Source: Leuctra nigra (lineage: Eukaryota > Arthropoda > Insecta > Plecoptera > Leuctridae). Taken from it: a DNA stretch of 64,000 nt. This document shows, piece after piece, positions 35,301-46,100 of the stretch. The DNA lies in contig OW203761.1 of assembly GCA_934045905.1 (NCBI GenBank), positions 30,740,964-30,804,963 of the forward strand, written 5' to 3'. Position 1 is the stretch's first letter. Each line of letters opens with the position of its first letter. The position numbers and the translations under genes were made by a program. The notes below the pieces were generated by a model. It saw only the letters and a program-made list of their open reading frames with translations. It was not told where the DNA came from and made no database searches.

Positions 35301-38300
35301 ATGTTGTCAGGTCAGACAGTGGGAGCTCCTACTGGGTCTAGGGCCTCGTATCTCTTCCAAACCTCTGATCGCTGAGATCTGGCCTGGATCGCTGGCCAGG
35401 CCTGACGTTTCATCCTCCTCCTCTCCTTCATCGTCGCCACCTTCCTCCAACTTCTCCACCAGCTCCCTCCAGATCCTCCTGTCCCCCACCCCTTATCTGT
35501 TTCCACTTCCTGCCACCTTTGCTGCCTGTCCCCCACGTCTTCTCTGATAAGACCACTCCACTTCTCTCTTGGTCTCCCCACTCTTCTTCTTCCCTCCACT
35601 GTTTCTTCAAACTCCTGTCTTGGGATTCTCTTGAGATCCATTCTTTTCATGTGTCCAAACCAACACAATCTCTCTCTACCCATCTTGAAACCCAAACTTT
35701 CCACTCCCAGCTCCTTCCTAATACAACTTCTCGACCTGTCTATCTTTGTCACTCCCTTCACACTTCATAGAAATTTCATCTCCGCTGCCTCAAGCTGGCT
35801 GCGTTCCTTATTTCCAATCCCCCATCTAACTGCTCCGTAGGTTAGTATTGGTAAGAAATACATTTTAAACATGACCATTGAGCAGTTTACACTGGCGAGG
35901 GAAATCTTCGATCCACAGCAGCTTGCGAATAGCTTGGTAGAAGGACTCGGCTTTTTGAATTCTCGCCTTCACCTCTACGTCCACCTTCGCCTCCTTAGTT
36001 GGTATACTTCCCAAGTAGGTATTTGAATGCATCCACCTCTCTCAGCTCCTTCCCACATAACCTAAGCAGGGGCGAAGCGTCAGGGGAGACAGGGGAGACA
36101 GTGTCTCCCCTTGAAAATACGGACAGTGCTGTTCATATATTATTTCATACATTAAAATTTGCTGTAATTGTATTTTATTTGATGTATTAATTGGTGTTGT
36201 AATGAAACACATTGGTTGTCAGTTGAAAACCGTGCTCAATTTGGTGTCTTGACGAGCGAGCGAGTGTTGCCGCTGCGCGCGCATCTCCTATCTTATAACC
36301 CGGGAGACATAAGCTACTTGTGTCCTCGCAGGCGAACGCAGAAGTATCTGCATCCTTCTTCCACTCGTTGTTTCAAGCATTCATATGTTTTCTCTCACTC
36401 CCACTCGCACTTACATCCGCCCGCCTATACTGCGTATGGACATTCCATGCGATAACAGTCTTGCAAAATAGACTCCGAGGTAGACGTGTCTCCTTGGTTA
36501 TTAAAATGTCCCTTGACAGCAACAAGAACAGATTGACTGGAATGTACACGCCGCAGTGCTGAATGCAGCGCTCGCCTACACCGTTGTGTAACACACACAA
36601 CAGTCGCATAAACGCACAAAATTGTCAGCAGTAAAACTAAAAATATCTAGAAAAATGAGTCAGACTTCAAAACAAGTCAGTTCACGCATTGAAATTGCGT
36701 TGACTAGACGTATTATTTCCTCCAGATATTTTAGTTCGTTAATCGTTTGTATTGTGTTTGTGTAAGGTGTATTATTTAATAATTTATTTATCACTAAAAT
36801 GGAAACTGACGTTGACAATGACGTTATCGATTATTTATTTATTAACAAACAGTTTTGCCGCATTTCATATTTTGCATTCATACGAATAAAAGTGTTCAAT
36901 AAAATCAAAGCGGCTTACGCCTCATCTCGATATTAGCCAGAGAGATGGTAAAATAAGTCGTAACTCGTAAGCGCGTCGAATTGAGTTAATATACAAAAAA
37001 TTTAGGTAAGCCAAAATACGCTATTTTCTATTTATTTGTTGTCTTGTGTCTCCCCAATTTTTGGAGGTACGCTTCGCCACTGAACCTAAGTCTTATCCTG
37101 TTTCTCAGTGTTTTTGCTCTTCTCTTGGCTTATCTTCAGTTCCACTTCCTCCGTTATTTCACTCCAACGATTTATCTGCTCTTGTAGTTCTTCTCCACTT
37201 TCACCCCAAATGAGCACATCGTCAGCTTAGACTTAAGTTCTCGAATATAATTCTGTATGTTATAATTGTCTAAAATACATTTTATTCTGGATAGGTACCC
37301 ACCCACTGTATCAATAGAAACTGATCCACTGTACAGTTGTCGATTAAGAATGATGACCTTGAAACCTACTCTCAAGCCATAGGTTCAATATTTTATTGAT
37401 TAGTTCAAGTGAATAGATTAGTGAATAGATTTAGTTCAATATTTATAAATGTTAATAATTCTTTTTGTTATTGATTACTGGATGACAATCTAATAATGGA
37501 TTGACTTAATGTTTCAAGGTCGTCTTTCTTATGGTGAATGGATTTTAGTAGTTACTAAGAAGTCTAGATCGTGGTTGGTTTCGCGCGCCGCCCTTGGTAT
37601 GGAGTGCAAACCTCTGAAAATTTAAACACCCAGAATCTTCGAAAACCAAGAAAAAACCCTGCCACTTGGACACACACGTGTGCTTGTTCAATATGGGACG
37701 TCGACGGCTCATTCGGTAAAACAGCAACGATACTGGCTGAACATTTATTACTTGATTCACTGTGCAGTGGAATCGAAACACTAACCTAACATGTTTTGTT
37801 GACATTTGAAGGGATTGACACTTTTTGTATGTAATTATTACGTATTTAATTCCAAAAACTGACGTGCACAATTTTTATCCGAGCAGTAGGTACATTATTG
37901 TAAATAAATAATGAATACAATGATAAAATGATGATGAGTCTCATATAAATTAGCAGCTTACCTTTGGTGCACTGAAAGTGGATCTCTTCACTTTCCTATT
38001 CACTAAATCACACTTTGGTATAAAACACCTTTGGGGCCTTTTAAATATTGATATTTATTTATTATATTTATAATTATATTTATATTATTGTAATTAAATG
38101 AAATTTAATTAACCATCAAACCCAAACATCGGAATGAATAGAATGTTTACCTCGATTATTTGAATTGTGCAGCTGTGCCTTCTAAAATTATACCGTTCTT
38201 GATTTACACAACTATTAACAGCTGCCGGCCGAGCCACCGACGTAAGTAAATGATTAAAAATTCCCCCGCTAGGAAGACAACTTGGGCAGTAGGCAGACTT

Positions 38301-40144
38301 TTTTTTAGCATGTTTGGTGCTAGAAATTAACCCGGAGAGCATGGGCAGTTAACACTCCTTCCAGGCGGCGCGCGCAACCACGATCTAGACTTCTTAGTAG
38401 TTACTAAGCATATTTGTTTGTAACAGACTCGAGGGACCAATCGAAGCTGGCATCTTGGTGCAACGGTTGCAGACAATCGTCAGTGAGAACGAGATGGCTT
38501 TAGTGGCAGCGCGAGCAGACAGGTACGACTCACTCTCAAATGTACATCATGCAAAGTGGGCAACAAACAGTCTGCATAAATATAGCAACACTGATTAGTC
38601 AATCCAGGTATTTAATCGAATTCAAAGTAAACTATTGCAACACTATTTTATGGGTTAACATATTATTATATGGTCTCATTCTAACGAAAAAAGTTTCCTG
38701 TGGACTTTGTGAATGAGGATGATCTTTGTTACTATTTTACCAATGATCACATAGTATGGGTATCTTATTTGGTTAGGTAGTATAAGTTTTTAATGCATAG
38801 GTACCTACATTTTAATATTTAACTTTACTTGGAAAATACTCGGTGTAACACGTTGATGAGCGAGCACCAATGTGTGCAACATAACATAACTAGAGCTCCG
38901 TATATTTCGCACATCGCGATAACGCGATATCTTTATATCTTGTATTTTCTTGGAATATGAGCACGAATTACGTCATTCTAAACCCAATTCTGCAAGATTT
39001 GAATCGCGAAATAAAACGAAATATGCCATTATTGCGAAATAACACCGAAATCGACTATATTTTTGTAATACATCGCGAAATCCCACAAATGTTGTTCAGT
39101 TTTCAGAAATGTTTACAAAAAATGTTGAAACTCAACCTAAAACTTCCTATTTTACGCATAATTCATGGAAATATCCACATTCCGCGGAGAAAGCAAGCGC
39201 GCTTGTTGGTGACATTTCAAGGTTAAACCCTGCTCATACATTTGGTAACTGCGCAGGCGCTAGGAATCAGCTGTTCCTGTTCCCCCCATCGCACGAGGCA
39301 GCGATATGGCGGCGGGCGGCCATTTTAGTTGTAGTGCCACTGTATTATTAAATTATTATTATCATTATTGTGCACAAAACAATTTTACTTGTGTTTTTTA
39401 CTTTGTACACAATGCCGAAACCAACAGTTACAGCCGCGTCTAGGGCTTCAGAGTTCAGGAGTGACGGGTTTTACGTGAGTGACGGAAAACTTTTGATGTG
39501 CCGGTTTTGCAACTGCAGACTAGAACTCAAGTGCAAGGACACACTGATGAAACACGTCGCATGTAAACGCCATTCAGAGTTCCTACTTAAATAAATACAC
39601 TTTTATTTACTCTAAACTCTTGTTTGTGTTCTTATTTGTTACTTAGATTGCCTGTAATGTTTAGTGGTTAATGTTTAGCATTGAATCTAGGGATTGGTTA
39701 CTATATAATTTTTGACAGAAATATTACTTTATTGATTTGCCACTAAATTCTATAAAACCGCTAAAAAACGAAATTTGGGTTTTTAAAAACGAAATTGGTA
39801 AAATAATAAACCCATTTTCACGGGGCTCTAAACATAACATATCCAACAAAACTTGATCACTCACTCAAATATATTAAATACTACCTTACTTCTGATTTTC
39901 ATTGAATTTCCATTTACACTGTGGAATAATTTATGTGTGTAAAATATCAGCTCAATCAGAGAAACGATGCAACCTGCAAAACACGGAGGAGAGGGAAATA
40001 AAGGTCCGTGCCTAGAGAGTGAAAAGAGACGCTCGCTCAATAAATATTCAGATACGCTCATATTAAGTACTTTTCTATATATTCGACTCGATTGTTGAAT
40101 ACAGACCAATTGTGTACCTATTTTATGTGCTCAATAAATTAGTA

Positions 40145-40184
<40 letters not shown>

Positions 40185-43100
40185 ATATATTTCTATATAT
40201 AATTTTATTTAATTAATAATAATATTATTTTCTCTCGACAAGTTAAGGAGTCCACATCTTTCTAATTTCTATCCATAATCAGTAATCACCTAAATCATAA
40301 CTTCATTTTGAAGTAGGTTTTAGAGCTTGGGTGTTTAGTGTTTTCCTAATAAAAAATATTTGTATTTACACGAATAAAGATAGTTCAGTTCAGTTCAGTT
40401 CAGTTTATTTCCAAAATCAAAAGTACATTTTAAAGAGGTACATTGAAAAGACCCCTATGGTTGACACCATTTAACGGGGTATACGGAAAGGTTACATCGA
40501 ACTAAATCTAGTAACCTAGCATATTATAATTAAATAGCATTGAAATTAAAATAAATTAATATCTATAGATATGCTACAACTATAATATAACACATTTAGG
40601 TAAATATTATGATATTGATATAGGTACTAGAATATACTTAAGTTGAACATGTTATTATACAATTAAATAATTAAAATTTGTCACTGAGGAATTCGTCAAT
40701 CGAATAATATATTTTACTTATTAATAGTTCTTTCAGTTGTTTCTTAAATTGTGAGTATTTTTTAATTTCTCTTATATTTTTAGGTAATGCATTAAATAGT
40801 TTTGTTTTGAAAAACATGGAATTTTTTTGGGTACACGTTGACCTGTGCCAATCTATATGAATGTTATTTTTCTGTCGGGTGTTGTGGTCATGTATGTCAC
40901 TATTATTTTGTGTTAAGTTTTCTTGGGATCTAATAGCAAGTATCGACTCTAGAATGTAAAGGCAGGGTACTGTTAAAATTTTATGTTTTTTGAAATGTTG
41001 TTTGCAATCTGGTTTTATGAAAGTGTTATTTTTATATTTTAGTCCAAAAAGAGCTCTGATTGATTTTCGTTGAAGTATAAATATTTTAGGGGCATCAGTT
41101 GAGTTGCCCCAGAACTGTATACCGTACCGTATATGCGATTCAATATTTGCATAATAAACTAGTTTCGCCGTTTTAGTGTTTGTCAAATTTACAATAGTCT
41201 TTAAGGAGAAGTATGCTGAGTGGAGTTTACTTAGCAATTTGGAGCAGTGGCTTTTCCAATTTAGGTTTTTATCGATAGTGATTCCCAAAAATTTAGTTTT
41301 ATCAACACCCCTTAGATTACTAGTTTTGTTTTCATTAGACAATACAATTTTAACTGGAGTTTCATTTATATCATTTTTTAATTTAAAATGCATAAAGTTA
41401 GTTTTTTCATCTTGAATAAGCAAACGATTGTCGTTAAACCATTTTGTTGCATTTGAGAGAACATTTTTTGCATTTTCTTCAAGATTTAGTTTAGTTTTGC
41501 CTGTTATTGTTATATTTTTAAGCTACAGAGAATGGACAAAGCCGTCCAATTTGAAAAAATGACTCCCCTGAAACCCTGAAAGTATTCTGTTGTCATCAAT
41601 TTTGCATGTCAACCAAATGCAATCTCCTGACAGGTACTACTTGCCTTACAATATTCTAGAGGTCTCACTTATCCTATCATATCACTAGCTTAATCCTTTG
41701 GCTGTTTTCATGCAACTACAATTCAAGTGCGTAGGCCCCTGGGCTCTAGTAGGCACTAGATTTTGAATGGGGGAATAAATCGTTTTTGCCTATGGTGGAA
41801 AATGCACTTTACAAATCAAGTCTAATGTAAACATCAGTAATGCAATCAGTTTGTTCATTACATGTTGACAATTATTTGAATGTTGCAGAGTGGAGCGCAA
41901 CTTCAACCACACACTGCGCCAGCAACAAGATCAAGCTTACCTTGAGAGTTTGCACGCAGATGAGGAAAAAGAACGTCAGCGGAGGGAGGAGCAAGCCAGG
42001 AGGGATGGAGAGGCTATGGAGCTGCGAGAACAGGAGTTGGAAGAACAGCAAAGAAAGGAGGTAATGCATCCTTGGCGAGATCATTTTGTTTGATACTGTA
42101 AAACAGAGTGAATAGGATAGTAGGGTGATTTGGACTATGCAAACTGTTCCTTTCAATTTTTTGCAGGCTACAGTTCGTTTTTCCTATGCTTGAACTCTCT
42201 ACAGACCGAGACACCGTCAGTTGTTCTGTTAGGCCGAGAAAGTTAACATTGCAAGGCGAGCACGCAATGAAGTCTTTCTCGGCCTAGCAGAACAACTGAC
42301 TGTGGCTCCATCTGGTGAGAGCTGAGAGTTCATACAGTAAAAAAGCAGACTGTAGACATGGCCGACTGAATCATTACAATAATCTTTGTGACGTGATTTT
42401 ATTAAAATGAAATTCATGAATTCATGGTCCAATACAATTAACGTGGCACGTTCACTCGATGTAGCACATTTTTATTTATTTTTGAAATTACCATTTCAAA
42501 ATACATTTTACAACAGTTCAACTATATTTAAGTATTAAAGACTCATTTAAAGTCCAGTAGTTTGCTACTCCCGCCCAATAATGAGTTTTTAATTTTATCT
42601 CTTTTGAGAATTACAAAACTTTAACATGGGAGGTATTGGAAAATCATTTCGAATTTGGTGTATAACTTTTAAAATAGCACACGTTGGTATCGTTTTCAAT
42701 TTTTTCCTCGTAGTATGTCCGTAGGTCTACCAGTTTTTTTTTAATTAACGGTAAAAAAAAATAGAACTTTATTTTAGCTTAAAAATGACACGATTTTACT
42801 TGGCTGCCATAAGTAACATGGGGGAGAAAACTCAAATTATCTCAGAAACTAGACACGAGAAGTGTTAAATTTTTTCAAGGATTATGTATGGCATGATTAT
42901 CAATGAGTACACAAAAATGTATTAAAGATCTAAAACTATGCCTTGAGTGATCGCGCCACCTTAATATTAATATCAACCTTTCATGGTTAAAACTTTTCAA
43001 ATAGGCTGCTACCACCTCAAGCAAGCAGGGTGTGCAGTGGATTTTTCATGACTAGGCACTTTCTACTTTTCAAGCCAAATATTAACGAGAGTAGCTCTGG

Positions 43101-46100
43101 TTGCAAGTGTGAAGTCCCAGGTTCAAGCCGTTATTTAGGCAGATATTTATCATCTCACATCTCGATATTGATCCAAGTGTTTATTTTTATGATGTGGGCT
43201 TAAATTATGTAAAAACTAAAAATATAAAAACTGTACCTACCTACTATAAAACTTTAGTAGTATGTCATATAATTGAGCGAGCGAAGCGAGCGTCTCCTTT
43301 TAGCTCTTTTGGCACGGACCTCTGTTTTTTTTTTTGTTTTTTTTTCCGTTTACTTACGCTATACAGGTCAGAGTTTTTCTTCGATCAAGCTGAAATTTTG
43401 CACACATGTGGAGACAACCTTTTCTGTTTGCTGACCCCTAATTTTTTTGAAAAAAATTAATTGGTTAAAATTTAAATAAACATCTCCTGATGGTAGGTTG
43501 AAAAATGAAACTGGTCTTCGATAAATCTGATCAAACTCATATTTTGGCTATACAGGTCAGTGTTTTTCTTTGATCGAGCTGAAATGTTGTACACATGTAA
43601 AATCATCCTTCTCTGTTTGCATACCATAATTTATTTTGAAATCCATTCATTGGTTAAAATTTAAATAAATAACTCCTGATAGGCTAAAAAATGAAAACGG
43701 TCTTCGAATATTCTGATCAAACTCATATTTTGCATGATCATTAAGACCAATATTGTCTCTTATTTTACAAAATCTCATCCCAATCAGTTAAGAACGTATG
43801 AAGTTATTGAAATTTTTAATATCTGTCAGTAATGAAGTATCGAAATGAATGTTTTCCAGTGCCAATTGAAAATTGATTCTGATTTGCTTTATGAACCAGG
43901 TGCTTAGATGCTATTTTAAAGTTTCGATGAAAAGCATACACTTTTAAGTTGATATCATAATCAATTCGATATGGATGTATATGTTTTCTGTGCGTTGTGT
44001 ACGCATTTCCGGTTCGAGAATTTGCGCGTATCCGTGCTCGCTCATCAACGCGTTACACTGAGCGTTTTCCTAGTGATATTAATATGTCATATTTGCATTT
44101 TTACAGGAGATTCAAAGGCAGAAAATAGAGTACTTAAGTCGAGTGCCAGATGAGCCCCCAGCGGACGATCCAAATGCGGTGCACATCGTCATCAAGCTTC
44201 CCGATGGAACTCGTTTGGAGCGACGCTTTTGTCAGAATGACACGCTGGAGGTTCGTAAATACCTAGTTCTATTATTTGACCAGTTATTAAAGACCTCACC
44301 CATAAAAAACAACACTCCGTGTAAAAATACCAGTCAAGTCTCTTCAACTAAAAAATAATAATTATGAAATCAAAAATTCTGCGCTGAAAAGTAGTGATAT
44401 TTAAAAAAGAGCCAAGTCAATACTTTATTTGAAAATCAAAAATACTTGGCGCATCGTGTGTATAAATAGTTTAGAAGTACAAGGCCAGATATAAAATATA
44501 TATCAAAGTAGGTACCTATAATACCTATAATGCCCTAAAAAAAACAATGCGCCAAGTATTTTTAATTTTTTTATTTTCAAATAAAGCTTTGACTTAACTT
44601 ATTTTTTGATATTGCTTCTTTTCAGTGCAGAATTTTTAGATTTCATAATTATTATTTTTTAGTTGAAGAGACTTGGCTGGTAATTTTACACGGAGTGTTT
44701 TTTATGGCGATATCAATCCTTTTTTAAGTTTATTCTTATAACTTGTGACACATATCGAATGAACAATTACTAAAAATCCTTAAAATAAATGCCCTTTGAT
44801 TCATCCATTTAAAGTCGTCCAATTTACGAAAAAATCGTTGCGGCATGAATTTTGATAATTTTCAAAATTTGCTAAGATATAACTTGATCCTTGCCGAGTT
44901 TAAATTTATTTTTTCAGATTTTTCAGATTCACCTTTCTCAAGTTACATGACCTTGATTATTGGCCTGAGTGGTAAAAATAGCTCAAGTAAGCTCTTTCAA
45001 AACTCGCTCTAATTTCCAAACGAATCAAGATAACGGGTTCCAGTATATTTTGTACTCTTCAACATATTTCCGTCTATCATTTTGGTCCTCATAATGTTTG
45101 TCGTACACCCTCTGCGTGACCTTCAAATCAGGGGTTGAATATTGAGTATAATTTTGCAAATTTTACTGTATTTGACGCTCGATTTCCTACCCAAGGGTTG
45201 TAAATATCAAGTCAATTATTTTTGTGGAATATCTACATATATATGGCTTAGTTATTAACCTTTTTTTGTTTAGTTAATTTTAAGTCTTCGTACATAAAAT
45301 AAAGCTTCAAAAACTGAATTATTGACAAATTGTTACTTTTCAACCCCATTTGTAACCAAGAGGGCAAAGAGACAAAACTTTGAGTTGATGCTCGATTGGT
45401 AACTCATATATTGATGTTCAATATCTGCAAGTTTCGTTTTGTTATTCTACGTTTTGGAGAAATGGCGAGTATTTTTGTTTTTATTATTAATGGAATATGG
45501 TGAAATTGACTATGTTCCACCCCCCCTTTTCCCCCAAAGGGCAAAGCGCCAAAAATGTGAGTTGGTGCTCGATTAGTGACTCATATATTGATATTCAATC
45601 CCTGAAAGTTTCGTTTTGTTCTTTGACTTTATGTAGAAATGGCGAGTAGTTTTGTTGAACCATTATTTTTTGTGTGCCTAGAAAATCCCCTAAGTAAATA
45701 CCTCTACACGCATCAATCCGTTCAGAAATTAAATTATTTATGGTATTACGAAAATACGTGCCATTTCTACATAAAGCCGAAGAACAAAACGAAACTTTCA
45801 GGGATTGATTATCAATATATGAGTCACTAATCGAGCACAAAATCAAGTATTTGGCGCTTTGCCCACTTGGGTAGATAGGGGGTTGAACATAGTCAATTTG
45901 ACCATATTCCATTTAATGTTAAAACAAAAATACTCGACATTTCTCCAAAACGTAGAATAACAAAACAAAACTTGCAGATATTGAACATCAATATACGAGT
46001 TACTAATCGAGCATCAACTCAAAGTTTTGGATCTTTGCCCTCTTGGGTACAAATGTTGGGTATTCAGTTTTTGAAGCTTTATTTTATGTACGAAGACTTA

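Noticed and set aside
36216..36619. Overlapping frames of 60-80 codons as genes
   Set aside because: All lie inside the hAT element and have no recognisable domain.
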